Shown piece after piece: positions 19,610-29,588 of a stretch of DNA of 64,000 nt. Made by a program: the position numbers and the translations under genes. Location: NCBI RefSeq assembly GCF_033449965.1, contig NZ_CP137761.1, positions 434,001 to 498,000 on the forward strand, given 5' to 3'. Source of the DNA: Bacillus sp. T3. GTDB lineage: Bacteria > Bacillota > Bacilli > Bacillales > Cytobacillaceae. Positions within the stretch are counted from its first letter, which is position 1, and each line of letters begins with the position of its first letter. The notes beneath the pieces were generated by a model, which was given only the letters and a program-made list of their open reading frames with translations, had not been told where the DNA came from and did no database searches.

Positions 19610-20306
19610 AAGAAAAGCAAAAGCAAAGCCGAGCGTAATGAATAGACGTAGTCTTATTACAAAGGTAAATCCAAAATCACCGATTTCGGAGCAATATCGG
19701 ACAATTCGAACGAATATTCAATTCTCCTCGGTAGATGAAAAGGTTAAATCGATTATGGTTACTTCGGCAGAACCGGGTGATGGTAAATCGACAACGGCAG
19801 CCAATTTAGCAATTACGTTTGCACAGCAAGGAAAAAGGGTGCTCATGGTAGATGCGGATATGCGAAAGCCAACGGTTCATTATACATTTCAGGTGCAAAA
19901 TATTTATGGATTAACGAACGTGTTAACCAAAACAGTGCCATTTGAACATGCGATTTGTGTAAGCGACGTTGAAAATCTTGAAATATTGACGAGCGGACCG
20001 ATTCCGCCAAATCCAGCTGAATTACTCGCTTCGAAGGCGATGTTGGACTTTATAACCACCATTGAACGACAATATGATATGGTTATTTTCGATTCGCCAC
20101 CTGTCTTAGCCGTTGCAGATGCACAAATTCTAGCGAATCTTTGTGAAGGAATTATCATGGTTGTTTCGAGTGGAAAGACAGAAATAGATGCAGCTGCAAA
20201 AGCCAAGGAAATGCTTGCAGGTGCAAAAGGAAAGGTGTTAGGAGCAGTTCTCAATAACAAAAAACTGGAAAAGTCGAATTACTACTACTATTACGGAATT
20301 AAATAA
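19590..20306 (+). CDS. ywqD: Bacterial tyrosine kinase (YwqD/PtkA/EpsB-like)
   Basis: This cytoplasmic BY-kinase autophosphorylates on a C-terminal tyrosine cluster and controls polysaccharide polymerisation with its membrane partner. Walker A is EPGDGKSTTAAN (about 61-72), A' is LMVDADMRKP, and Walker B is MVIFDSPPVL. The tail KSNYYYYYGIK carries five consecutive tyrosines. The start is GTG 19590, or TTG 19599 (VFKRKAK), which looks more like the family start. A spacer of about 100 bases with a GGAGGTGGG site follows before the phosphatase. Confidence 0.93.
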   Translation: MRQLVFKRKAKAKPSVMNRRSLITKVNPKSPISEQYRTIRTNIQFSSVDEKVKSIMVTSAEPGDGKSTTAANLAITFAQQGKRVLMVDADMRKPTVHYTFQVQNIYGLTNVLTKTVPFEHAICVSDVENLEILTSGPIPPNPAELLASKAMLDFITTIERQYDMVIFDSPPVLAVADAQILANLCEGIIMVVSSGKTEIDAAAKAKEMLAGAKGKVLGAVLNNKKLEKSNYYYYYGIK

Positions 20307-20406
20307 AGACAAGGTTCGACAAAATCCAACTCTTTACCAACTGTTTAGATGGTGTTACCATGATTAAGTTGTAGTTTTTGGTTGGAAATTAAGGAGGTGG
20401 GAAGCA

Positions 20407-21172
20407 ATGATTGATATACATTGTCATATATTGCCTGGTATAGATGATGGTGCTAAAGACCTGGTTGAAAGTTTAAATATGGCTCGTGAGGCTGTGAAAC
20501 AGGGAGTGACAGCGATCATTGCCACCCCGCACCATAAAAATAATCAATATGAAAATCCTAAACCTCAAATTCTTACAAAGATAGCGGAACTTAATAATGC
20601 AATTGACGCAGCAGAGATCCCACTCACCATTCTCTCCAGGTCAAGAGATTCGTATTAGCGGTGAATTTCTGGAAGACTATCAGAAGCAAGAAATACTTAC
20701 ATTGGCCACCTCCAATTATTTTCTAATTGAGCTACCATCTGGTCATGTTCCACGGTATACCGAAAAATTACTATATGATCTCCAACTAGAGGGTTTCGTT
20801 CCGATCATTGCGCATCCCGAACGAAACCAAGAGTTGATCAAAAATCCGGAACTACTCTATCAATTTGTCGAGAAAGGTGCCTTAACACAGGTTACTGCAG
20901 CTAGTGTTTGCGGTGCGTTTGGTAAACAGATACGTGATTATTCACACCAATTGATTGAGGCAAACCTGACACACTTCATCGCTTCAGATGCTCATAATCT
21001 AGTGAATCGAAGCTTCAAACTTAATGAGGCATTTCAGATTATCCAATTAAAATACGGTAATGACATGGAATACTTGTTTCGTGAGAATGCTGAATTATTG
21101 GCGACGGGCAATCGTGTTATGAAAGAAATGCCCGTTCGAGTTAAAAGGAAGAAATTATTTGGGATTTTCTAA
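20407..21172 (+). CDS. ywqE: PHP-family manganese-dependent tyrosine phosphatase (YwqE/CpsB-like), one apparent frameshift
   Basis: This dephosphorylates the BY-kinase. PHP metal motifs are IDIHCHILPGIDDGA (5-7), ATPHHK, PIIAHPERN and FIASDAHN. The C-terminus is RVKRKKLFGIF, as in YwqE. The segments 20407-20658 and 20597-21172 break at CCAGG 20636-20640; reading CCGG gives TILSGQEIRISGEFLEDY in one frame of about 254 residues, the usual family length. GGAGGTGGG precedes the ATG. Confidence 0.9.
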
Positions 21173-21217
21173 AAGTACATCAACATGCTAATCAACCGAC
21201 ATTATTATCAGATATTA

Positions 21218-21349
21218 TTGCTGATCGGCGAGGCTTTCTGTCCGTTATCCACGGAAGCACTCGACCATGCTGTGGGACACGAAGAAAAGTGATCCTTAGA
21301 CGTTCGTCGTCGATAGTATGGTGTGAGGGTGGGTTCGATGCCCATTTTT
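21218..21349 (+). ncRNA. Candidate eps-associated RNA (EAR / epsC RNA) antitermination element
   Basis: A G/C-rich, gene-free block lies between the kinase/phosphatase genes and the epsC-type genes, the position EAR holds in B. subtilis and relatives. I can draw a CGAG/CTCG helix (21229-21232 with 21260-21263) enclosing a TCCGT/ACGGA stem with a five-base loop (21241-21255), then a small GTG/CAC region (21271-21280), and a terminal TGGGT/GCCCA hairpin followed by TTTTT (21330-21349). EAR acts in cis so that polymerase reads through distal terminators; strong ones follow here at 21406 and 34306. The identification rests on position and fold, not an alignment. Confidence 0.6.
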
Positions 21350-21405
21350 AAATATTGAAAAAACTGAAGACAAAAAGGATCGATGTTAAATTTGCGGTTT
21401 TAGCG

Positions 21406-21467
21406 ATAAATATCTAATGATAGTACGTGTTGAAGACATGGGTTATCATTAGATATTTATTTTTTTC
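21406..21467 (+). terminator. Strong internal terminator between ywqE and the UTP-glucose pyrophosphorylase gene
   Basis: ATAAATATCTAATGATA (21406-21422) and its exact complement TATCATTAGATATTTAT (21444-21460) form a 17-bp stem followed by a T7 tract. As an internal operon terminator it is a natural target of antitermination. Confidence 0.88.
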
Positions 21468-21618
21468 TGGTTGGTATCATGTGAAAAAACACACAGCTTA
21501 TATTGTTTATATAATTCTTAACAATCCTCCTGTTTTTGGGGGTTAGGTTATTGTCTAATTAAAATATTAATAAATTTAAAAGATAAATAAATCAATATTT
21601 CATTTGGGGGGCTACATA

Positions 21619-22512
21619 GTGAAGAAGGTAAGAAAAGCGATTATTCCCGCTGCAGGACTAGGGACAAGATTTCTTCCTGCAACAAAAGCAATGCCGAAAG
21701 AAATGCTTCCGATTGTAGATAAACCAACGATCCAATATATCGTTGAAGAAGCCATTGCTTCGGGAATTGAAGATATTATTATCGTCACAGGAAAAGGAAA
21801 AAGAGCGATAGAAGACCATTTTGATTTTGCACCTGAGCTTGAGCAAAATCTACTAGAAAAAGGGAAATTAGATATTCTTGAGAAAGTTCAATACTCCACC
21901 AACTTAGTAGATATCCATTATATTCGCCAAAAAGAGCCAAAGGGACTTGGACATGCTGTATGGTGTGCACGAAATTTTATTGGTGATGAGCCGTTTGCTG
22001 TTTTACTGGGTGATGATATTGTACAAAGTGATACGCCTTGCTTGCGCCAGTTGATTGATCAATATGAAGAAACGTATTCATCGGTTATCGGTGTTCAATC
22101 AGTATCAAATGAAGATACTCAACGTTATGGAATTGTCGATCCCTCATTACAGGAAGGACGCAGATATCAAGTCAACAATTTTGTCGAGAAGCCAAAATTG
22201 GGAACAGCACCATCTAATTTAGCGATCATGGGCCGTTATGTGTTAACACCGGAAATCTTTATGTTCTTGGAACGTCAAGAGACAGGAACTGGTGGGGAGA
22301 TCCAGTTAACCGATGCGATTCAGCAATTGAATCAAATACAGCGAGTGTTTGCTTATGATTTTGAAGGCACACGTTATGATGTTGGAGAGAAGTTTGGATT
22401 TGTGAAGACAACGATTGAATTTGCATTGCAACATGAGGATCTCCAAGGAGAAATGATTGAGTACTTGAAAGACCTTGTTCAAACTTTTGAGATAGAAAAA
22501 GTTATGAAGTAG
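21619..22512 (+). CDS. galU: UTP-glucose-1-phosphate uridylyltransferase
   Basis: This makes UDP-glucose from glucose-1-phosphate and UTP for polysaccharide synthesis. It has the nucleotidyltransferase signature AIIPAAGLGTRFLPATKAMPKEMLP (20-residue core around GLGTRFLP), VDKPTIQYIVEEA, GLGHAVWCA, LLGDDIV and VEKP. GTG 21619 is preferred to the upstream TTG 21604 because GGGGGG lies 7-8 bases upstream and the GalU/GtaB start aligns at KVRKAIIPAAG. It comes 150 bases after the internal terminator and 60 bases before the epsC-like gene. Confidence 0.93.
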   Translation: MKKVRKAIIPAAGLGTRFLPATKAMPKEMLPIVDKPTIQYIVEEAIASGIEDIIIVTGKGKRAIEDHFDFAPELEQNLLEKGKLDILEKVQYSTNLVDIHYIRQKEPKGLGHAVWCARNFIGDEPFAVLLGDDIVQSDTPCLRQLIDQYEETYSSVIGVQSVSNEDTQRYGIVDPSLQEGRRYQVNNFVEKPKLGTAPSNLAIMGRYVLTPEIFMFLERQETGTGGEIQLTDAIQQLNQIQRVFAYDFEGTRYDVGEKFGFVKTTIEFALQHEDLQGEMIEYLKDLVQTFEIEKVMK

Positions 22513-22574
22513 AGAAGGAAGGGGTTCCCAATCTATTTATGTGGATTTCTGGGAATAGAAAGGAAGTGTTTGTG

Positions 22575-24411
22575 TTGGCCTATCGAACGAGGGTGGGGAT
22601 TCTAGTTCTACTTGATTCAATCATTGTTCTTACAGCTATTTATGTAAGTTTTTTAACGCTTCACCCAAATCTATCAATCTTCAAGATGCCTACACTGTGG
22701 ATTACATCGATTACACTATTACTTAGCCATCATGTTTTTGCATTTATTTATAAGTTATATAAAAAGGCTTGGGAATACGCGAGTGTCGGTGAGGTTAAGT
22801 CAATCGTTAAAGCCGTGACATTAACGATTGGAACGACGTTGGTGGTGCAATTAATTGCCTTTGGAGATGCCTATTTGCGAGCGTTGCTGATTGCCTGGAT
22901 GCTCCATGTCATTCTCATTGGTGGTTCTCGTTTTTCGTGGCGAATCGTGCGCGATCGTTACATAAAGACAGAAAAGAAAATGAAACGGACATTAATTATT
23001 GGGGCTGGTTCAGCAGGAACAATGGTTGTGCGTCAGTTGTTAAATAATCATGATACGGAGCTAAAACCAGTAGCATTTATCGATGATGATCCGAAAAAGT
23101 ATAAATTAGAAGTACTAGGATTATCTGTTGTGGGTAATGTCGATCATATTGCAAAAACGGTTGAAACGCTACAAATCGATAAGATTGTAATTGCGATTCC
23201 ATCCTTAGGCAGAAAAGAATTGAAACGGATTTATGATGAATGTTCAAAGACTAAGGCAAAGACACAAATTATGCCGATGATTGAGGATATTATGCTTGGG
23301 AAGGTTTCGGTCAATCATTTCCGTGATGTACAAGTGGAGGATTTGTTGGGGCGTGAGCCGGTAGAATTGGATATTGCGGGAATTTCGGATTATGTAGGTG
23401 GCAAGACGGTTCTTGTGACTGGTGCTGGCGGCTCGATTGGATCGGAAATTTGTCGTCAGATTTGTAAATTCGGTCCAAAAAAGCTAGTGCTCTTGGGGCA
23501 TGGCGAGAATAGTATTTACGGGATTGATATGGAACTTCGTAATCAATTTAAGGATGAAATTGAATTGGTACCAGTTATAGGTGATGTGCAGGACCGAGAA
23601 AGAATGTTTGAAGTGATGGACATACATCGTCCATATGTTGTGTATCATGCAGCGGCACATAAGCACGTACCTTTAATGGAATACAATCCGCGTGAGGCTG
23701 TAAAGAATAATGTTTTTGGGACGAAGAATGTAGCAGACGCAGCTGATACATATGGCGTTAGTACATTCGTAATGATTTCAACGGATAAGGCTGTTAATCC
23801 GACAAATGTGATGGGTTCGACGAAGCGAATTGCTGAGATGGTTATTCAGCAGTTAGATCGTGAAAGTGGGACGAAATTTGTTGCGGTTCGGTTTGGGAAT
23901 GTGTTGGGGAGTCGTGGTAGTGTGATTCCGTTGTTTAAGAAGCAGATTCAAGAAGGCGGACCGGTGACGGTTACGCATGAGGATATGACGAGGTATTTTA
24001 TGACGATTCCAGAGGCATCCCGTCTAGTTATTCAAGCTGGATCTCTTGCGCGTGGTGGGGAGATTTTTGTGTTGGATATGGGTGAACCAGTTAAGATTGT
24101 TGATTTAGCTCGGAACTTAATCACACTATCCAGGATATTCGATAGATGAGATTGGAATAGAGTTTTCGGGATTGCGACCAGGAGAGAAAATGTACGAAGA
24201 ACTTCTGAATGAGAAAGAAATTCATCCTGAGCCAGTGTTTCCGAAGATTTTTATTGGGAGAGCTGTGTTGGAGCAGGAGGATGAAATTGATTATTTGTTG
24301 GAAAAGTTTGATGAGTTTACTTCGAATGAGGTTAGTGAGTTTGTTGTGAATTTGGCTAATCGGCGGGAAAATAAGATTCTCCATAAAGTTTCATTGGCAG
24401 GTAATCAATAG
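22575..24411 (+). CDS. epsC: EpsC/CapD-type membrane NDP-sugar 4,6-dehydratase, one apparent frameshift
   Basis: This encodes about 610 residues. Four N-terminal helices are followed by a CoA-binding-like Rossmann domain (TLIIGAGSAGTMVVRQLL) and a catalytic SDR domain (VLVTGAGGSIGSEICRQI, NVFGTKNVADAA, MISTDKAVNPTNVMGSTKR). In EpsC and PglF, the K in the MxxxK active site of this branch acts as catalytic base. The expected product is the UDP-4-keto-6-deoxy-HexNAc that feeds EpsN. The C-terminus is split at CCAGG 24130-24134; reading CCGG gives LSGYSIDEIGIEFSGLRPGEK in frame, the family consensus. TTG 22575 (or GTG 22572) has AAAGGAAG correctly spaced; ATG 22539 does not. Confidence 0.9.
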
Positions 24412-24469
24412 AATGGTATTTGGTTTTTAAAGCTATTTAAAAATTTAAATAGTGATTTTAGAGTATAGG

Positions 24470-24506
24470 CTCCTTTTCATGTGGTGAATTATCATATGAA
24501 AAGGGG
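24470..24506 (+). terminator. Weak internal hairpin before epsN
   Basis: CTCCTTTTCAT pairs with ATGAAAAGGGG around a loop of about 15 bases, followed by TTGTATT. The T tract is poor, so it may attenuate or stabilise RNA ends rather than terminate fully. The 24412-24621 spacer is otherwise AT-rich and empty. Confidence 0.4.
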
Positions 24507-24621
24507 TTGTATTAATAGAGTAATTAATTAAATTTAGTGGATTAGTAGTTAGTTGAGTATTTCGGAAGATATTTTTCACAATTAAGTACTAATTTACTAA
24601 CAATGGAAGGAAGACTAAGTC

Positions 24622-25737
24622 ATGGGAGATAGAATTTTCCTCTCTTCGCCACATATGAGTGATGAGGGGTATGAACAACAATATGTTAAAGAGGCTTTTG
24701 ACACGAACTGGATTGCGCCACTTGGGGAGAATGTAAATGGGTTTGAAAAAGAACTAGCTGCATATGTGGGTTCCAAATCAGCGGCTGCGTTATCCTCTGG
24801 AACAGCTGCAATTCACTTAGCTCTAAAAGCAGCTGGAGTTGGAGAAGGGGATATTGTATTTTGTCCTACACTTACTTTTTCAGCAACGGCTAACCCTGTC
24901 ATCTATCAAAATGCTACACCAGTTTTTATTGATAGTGATTATGAAACTTGGAATATGTGTCCTAATGCATTAGAGGAAGCATTTGAAAAGTATCCTAATG
25001 TAAAGGCAGTTATAGTAGTCCACCTTTATGGATTGTCTGCCGATATGGATAAGATTGTTGACCTGTGTAAGAAACATAATGTTGTTTTAATAGAGGATGC
25101 TGCGGAAAGTTTAGGTGCTTACTATAAAGGAAAGCATACAGGGACATTTGGTGATTACGGAATCTTTTCATTTAATGGAAACAAGATCATCACAACTTCT
25201 GGTGGAGGGATGCTGGTTTCCGATAATGAAGAAGGTATTGCTAAAGCGAGATTCTGGGCTACTCAATCTAGAGATCAAGCTAGACACTATCAACACAGTG
25301 AATTGGGTTTTAATTACCGGATGAGTAATGTTGTTGCAGGGATTGGCAGAGGACAGCTTAAGGTATTAGAACAGAGAGTAGAGAAAAAGAAATATATATT
25401 TGAGTTTTATAAGAGAGAATTAGGTGAGCTTGAGGGTGTTGAATTCATGCCGGATAATGATTGGAATGAACCGAACTATTGGTTGAGTGCTATTACATTG
25501 TCTGGAAAAGTTAGACCGATCGATATTATGGAAGCACTTGAAAAAGAGAATATTGAGTCTAGGCCAATTTGGAAGCCGATGCATATGCAGCCATATTTTG
25601 AGAAGTATGATTATTTTGGGACAGATGTTTCAGAGCAACTATTTGAGAATGGGGTTTGTTTACCTTCTGATACAAAGATGACGGATGGGGATTTGGGAAG
25701 AGTAGTGGCGATTTTAAAAGGCTTGTGGAAAAGGTAA
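24622..25737 (+). CDS. epsN: EpsN/PglE-type PLP aminotransferase
   Basis: This DegT/DnrJ/EryC1/StrS aminotransferase should convert the 4-keto-6-deoxy sugar nucleotide from EpsC to the 4-amino sugar. It has 371 residues. Motifs are ALSSGTAAIHLALKAAGVG, CPTLTFSATANPVIY, HLYGLSADMD, LIEDAAESLGA and FSFNGNKIITTSGGGML, with the PLP-binding lysine in the last. GGAAGGAAG precedes the ATG. The stop overlaps the start of the next gene (TAATG). Confidence 0.93.
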   Translation: MGDRIFLSSPHMSDEGYEQQYVKEAFDTNWIAPLGENVNGFEKELAAYVGSKSAAALSSGTAAIHLALKAAGVGEGDIVFCPTLTFSATANPVIYQNATPVFIDSDYETWNMCPNALEEAFEKYPNVKAVIVVHLYGLSADMDKIVDLCKKHNVVLIEDAAESLGAYYKGKHTGTFGDYGIFSFNGNKIITTSGGGMLVSDNEEGIAKARFWATQSRDQARHYQHSELGFNYRMSNVVAGIGRGQLKVLEQRVEKKKYIFEFYKRELGELEGVEFMPDNDWNEPNYWLSAITLSGKVRPIDIMEALEKENIESRPIWKPMHMQPYFEKYDYFGTDVSEQLFENGVCLPSDTKMTDGDLGRVVAILKGLWKR

Positions 25738-26381
25738 TGGGAATTACTAACAATGGTATTTATAGGAAGTTTTTTAAAAGACCTTTGGATTTCATATTAT
25801 CTTTAATTGCCATTATTGTTCTTAGTCCTGTTTTTTTACTAGTTGCGTTACTTGTAAGAACTAAATTGGGGAGTCCGGTTCTTTTTAAGCAACAACGTCC
25901 TGGGATGAATGAAGAGATTTTTATGATGTATAAGTTTCGGACGATGACGGACGAGAGAAATGAGAATGGAGAGTTGTTACCTGATAGTGTTAGGTTGACG
26001 CAGTTTGGAAGATTTCTTCGATCAACATCATTAGATGAACTGCCGGAACTCTTTAATATTTTAAAGGGGGATATGTCTGTTGTTGGGCCTAGACCCTTAT
26101 TAGTACAATATTTGCCACTTTATAATGAATGTCAAAAACGACGACACGAAGTAAGACCTGGTTTATCTGGATTGGCGCAGGTAAGTGGAAGGAATGCTAT
26201 TAGTTGGGAAGATAAGTTTAATCTCGATGTGGAATATGTAGATAATATAAATTTCATTGAGGATTGGAAGATAATTATTTTAACTATTAAAAAGGTATTT
26301 GTTAGAGAAGGTATAAGCTCAGAAACTGCTGCTACGATGGACCCTTTTAAGGGAACTAAAAAGGAAAGAATGGAACTATGA
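25737..26381 (+). CDS. epsL: EpsL/PglC-type initiating sugar-phosphate transferase
   Basis: This monotopic phosphoglycosyltransferase attaches the first sugar phosphate to undecaprenyl phosphate. An N-terminal hydrophobic re-entrant helix (FILSLIAIIVLSPVFLLVAL) is followed by the family signatures LFKQQRPGMN, MYKFRTMTDERN, RSTSLDELPELFNILKGDMS, VVGPRPLL and RPGLSGLAQVSGRN. The short form lacks the extra helices of WbaP. ATG 25737 overlaps the epsN stop; a GTG at 25725 is in frame but less likely. It is followed by a 4-base overlap with epsM. Confidence 0.92.
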   Translation: MGITNNGIYRKFFKRPLDFILSLIAIIVLSPVFLLVALLVRTKLGSPVLFKQQRPGMNEEIFMMYKFRTMTDERNENGELLPDSVRLTQFGRFLRSTSLDELPELFNILKGDMSVVGPRPLLVQYLPLYNECQKRRHEVRPGLSGLAQVSGRNAISWEDKFNLDVEYVDNINFIEDWKIIILTIKKVFVREGISSETAATMDPFKGTKKERMEL

Positions 26382-26995
26382 AAAATAAACTTCTTATATT
26401 AGGTGCCAGTGGACATGGTAAAGTAGTCGCCGATATTGCATTAAAAATGAATAAATGGCAGAGAATAGCTTTTTTAGATGATAAAAAAAAAATTAAATCA
26501 TCAATGGGTCTAGAGGTTATTGGCACTATAGATGATGTTTTTACACATATAGATGAGTACGAAATATTTGTAGGTATAGGTAATAATGCTACGAGACAAA
26601 GGATTTATGGCAAGCTGGAGACAGTTGGTGCAAGTATTCCTGTTTTAATTCATCCTAATGCGGTAGTTGGAGAACAAGTAGAGATAGGAATTGGGACAGC
26701 GGTCATGGCAGGAGTAGTAATTAACTGCTGCACTAAAATAGGTAATGGTTGCATTATAAATACTGGATCTACAATAGATCATGATAATTATATTGAAGAT
26801 TTTGTTCATATATCGCCAGGAGCTCATTTAGCAGGGACGGTTAAAGTCGGACAAGGGTCATGGTTAGGGATTGGTAGTGTAGTAAGTAATAATGTAAATA
26901 TCGCTAATGGATGCAAAGTAGGTGCTGGTTCTGTTGTCGTTAAGGATATAAATGAGACTGGAACTTATTTGGGCGTTCCAGCTAGGAGAGTATAA
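26378..26995 (+). CDS. epsM: EpsM/PglD-type amino-sugar N-acetyltransferase (NeuD family)
   Basis: This encodes 205 residues. The N-terminal Rossmann-like part (LLILGASGHGKVVADIA) is followed by a left-handed beta-helix of hexapeptide repeats (IGIGTAVMAGVVINCCTKIG and onward, with HISPGAHLAGTVKVG) ending GVPARRV. It acetylates the 4-amino group made by EpsN, completing a diNAcBac-like UDP sugar for EpsL. Its ATG overlaps the epsL stop (ATGA). Confidence 0.92.
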   Translation: MKNKLLILGASGHGKVVADIALKMNKWQRIAFLDDKKKIKSSMGLEVIGTIDDVFTHIDEYEIFVGIGNNATRQRIYGKLETVGASIPVLIHPNAVVGEQVEIGIGTAVMAGVVINCCTKIGNGCIINTGSTIDHDNYIEDFVHISPGAHLAGTVKVGQGSWLGIGSVVSNNVNIANGCKVGAGSVVVKDINETGTYLGVPARRV

Positions 26996-26998
26996 GAT

Positions 26999-28293
26999 AT
27001 GAAGAAGAATATTTGGATATGGAATCATTATGCTACAAATATGTATATAGATCAAGCAGGTAGACATTATTGGCTGGCAGAAAATTTAATTAAACAAGGT
27101 TATAACCCTACTATTTTTTGTGCGTCTACAGTCCACAATTCAAATGAAAATATTGACACCTGGTAATAAAAAGTTTACTTTGGATAAGGCGAATGGAATC
27201 CCCTTTGTTTTTGTGGAAACACCTGAATATCTAGGGAACGGACGACAACGGATTAAAAACATGTTTGCCTTTTATAAAAATCTTTTTCCTGTAGCAAAAG
27301 AGTATGTAGAACAATATGGTAAACCTGGATGTAATACTAGCTTCAAGTGTGCATCCTCTTACCTTAGTTGCAGGAATAAAGGTAGCAAAAAAATTAGGTA
27401 TACCATGCATTTGTGAAGTGAGGGATCTATGGCCTGAAAGTATAGTGGCGTATGGTGCTTTAAAAAGAAACAGTGTATTTGCTAAAGTATTATATCAAGG
27501 CGAGAAATGGATATACAAAAAAGCTGACTCAATCATTATGACATGGGAGGGCGGCAGAGAGTATATTACGGATCAAAAATGGGATAATCAAATTGATTTA
27601 GAAAAAGTTAAGCATATAAGTAATGGAGTAGTTATAGACAAATTTGATAAAAACAGTGAAGAATACAAGATAATTGATTCAGATCTAGACAATAAAAGTA
27701 ATAAAAATATTGTTTATGCTGGTTCTATTAGAAAAGTTAATAATATTGGAATGCTTTTGGATGCTGCAAAAATAATTCAAGATCAGGGTAGGCAAGATAT
27801 TAGATTCTTAATATATGGCTCTGGTGATGAAAGTGAAACACTAAAAAAACGCTGTGAAGAGGAACATATTAATAATGTAATATTTAAGGGACGGTTTGAA
27901 AAGAAGTATGTACCATCAATACTCAAAAAGTCCTATATAAATATACTTCACAATTCAAGTACTTCACTTGATAAGTATGGTCAAAGTCAGAATAAGTTCT
28001 TTGAGTATCTAGCAGCGGGAAAGTGTATTGTTCAAACATATACAACTGGATATAGTATTTGTGAAAAGTTTAATTGTGGAATTAGTACTCCTGAACAAAA
28101 TGCTGTAGAAATAGCTAAAGTTGTTATTTCAGCTTGTAGTGATGAAAAGAATAATAGGTTGATGGGGGAAAATGCTCGTCAAACGGCCTATCAATTTGAT
28201 TTTAATAGATTAACTGAGAAACTTATTAATATTATTGAGAACGTAGATGAAAGAGAGGAGCTATTAAATGAGCATGTACGAAAAAGTAGTTAA
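26999..28293 (+). CDS. GT4 glycosyltransferase, WbuB-like; two apparent frameshifts
   Basis: Three segments join: MKKNIWIWNHYATNMYIDQ... (from ATG 26999), ...NKKFTLDKANGIPFVFVETPEYLGN..., and from about 27330 ASSVHPLTLVAGIKVAKKLGIPCICEVRDLWPESIVAYG to the end. The C-terminal GT4 half has VYAGSIRKVNNIGMLLDA and a LLxGxG-like FLIYGSGDE. The breaks are at CCTGG 27159-27163 and CCTGG 27324-27328; reading CCGG gives NIDTGNKKFT and YGKPDVILASS, the family sequence. The corrected length is about 430 residues. It overlaps the next gene by 26 bases. Confidence 0.88.
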
Positions 28294-29587
28294 TAAAGAG
28301 GAAAAAATAGCAGTCGTTGGTTTGGGTTATGTAGGTATGCCAATAGCAGTTGCATTTGCTAAAAAGGTTAATGTTATTGGGTTCGACCTTAATACTCACA
28401 AAATTGAGCAATATAAGAATGGAATAGATCCTACAAATGAAGTTGGTAATGAAATTATCAGACAAACTAAAGTTGATTTTACGGCTGATCCAACTAAGTT
28501 ACAGGAAGCAAAGTTCCTTATTGTGGCTGTTCCTACTCCTGTAAATGCAGATAAGACACCTGATTTAAGTCCTATAGAAGGTGTGAGTAAATCAATTGGA
28601 AGAAATCTAACAAAGGGATCAATAGTAGTGTATGAGTCTACAGTTTATCCTGGTGTTACTGAGGATATTTGTATTCCTATTCTTGAAAAAGAGTCAGGTC
28701 TAAAATGTGGAGTAGACTTTAAAGTAGGGTACTCTCCGGAACGAATAAATCCTGGAGATAAAGCTCATCGATTAGAGAATATTGTAAAAATAGTATCGGG
28801 AATGGATCAGGAATCATTGGAAGAAATAGCAAAAGTTTATGAACTAGTTGTTGAGGTTGGAGTTCATCGTGCTAAGTCTATTAAAGTGGCTGAAGCAGCA
28901 AAGGTTGTTGAAAACAGTCAGCGTGATATCAACATCGCATTTATGAACGAGCTTGCCATGGTATTTGATCGTATGGGTATCGATACGCAGGAAGTTGTGG
29001 ATGCTATGAACACAAAATGGAATGCGTTAAGATTTACCCCTGGATTAGTTGGAGGTCACTGTATTGGTGTTGATCCGTATTATTTTCTATATGAGGCGGA
29101 GAAGCTAGGATATCACTCACAAATTATTTTGTCAGGTAGAAAAATTAATGACGGAATGGGTTCTTTTGTAGGTGACGCGATAATAAAAAAATTGGTTCTT
29201 GCTAACAAAGTGGTTAAACAGGCAAAGGTTGTTATATTAGGTATTACATTTAAGGAAAATTGTCCTGATACACGTAATTCTAAAGTGGAAGACATTATTA
29301 AACGACTTAGAGAATATGAGATCGATCCAATTGTGGTTGACCCTTATGCAAATCCTTCAGATGCTAAAAGTGAATATGGAGTAGAGCTAGTTCCCTTTGA
29401 TATGGTTAATAACGCAGATTGTGTTGTATTTGCTGTTGCTCATGATATGTTTAAGGGCATAACAATGAATCAGATAGATACATTATTTGGCAGTCTGCCA
29501 AATGAGGAAAAACTCATTGTTGATGTAAAGAGTATATTAGATAAGGATGAAATTGAGAAGTCCGGTTATAGTTATTGGAGATTATAA
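28268..29587 (+). CDS. UDP-N-acetylhexosamine 6-dehydrogenase, TviB/WbpO type
   Basis: This NAD-dependent four-electron oxidation gives a UDP-HexNAc uronic acid. The N-terminal Rossmann motif is AVVGLGYVGMPIAVAFA. The central part has ESTVYPGVTEDIC, GYSPERINPGDK and KVVENSQRDINIAFMNELA; the catalytic cysteine is in LVGGHCIGVDPYYF, and the C-terminal domain has GITFKENCPDTRNSK. It contributes an acidic sugar to the polymer. The exact epimer (GlcNAcA or GalNAcA) cannot be told from the sequence. GAGAGGAG lies 7 bases before ATG 28268, inside the preceding gene. Confidence 0.9.
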   Translation: MSMYEKVVNKEEKIAVVGLGYVGMPIAVAFAKKVNVIGFDLNTHKIEQYKNGIDPTNEVGNEIIRQTKVDFTADPTKLQEAKFLIVAVPTPVNADKTPDLSPIEGVSKSIGRNLTKGSIVVYESTVYPGVTEDICIPILEKESGLKCGVDFKVGYSPERINPGDKAHRLENIVKIVSGMDQESLEEIAKVYELVVEVGVHRAKSIKVAEAAKVVENSQRDINIAFMNELAMVFDRMGIDTQEVVDAMNTKWNALRFTPGLVGGHCIGVDPYYFLYEAEKLGYHSQIILSGRKINDGMGSFVGDAIIKKLVLANKVVKQAKVVILGITFKENCPDTRNSKVEDIIKRLREYEIDPIVVDPYANPSDAKSEYGVELVPFDMVNNADCVVFAVAHDMFKGITMNQIDTLFGSLPNEEKLIVDVKSILDKDEIEKSGYSYWRL

Positions 29588-29588
29588 A

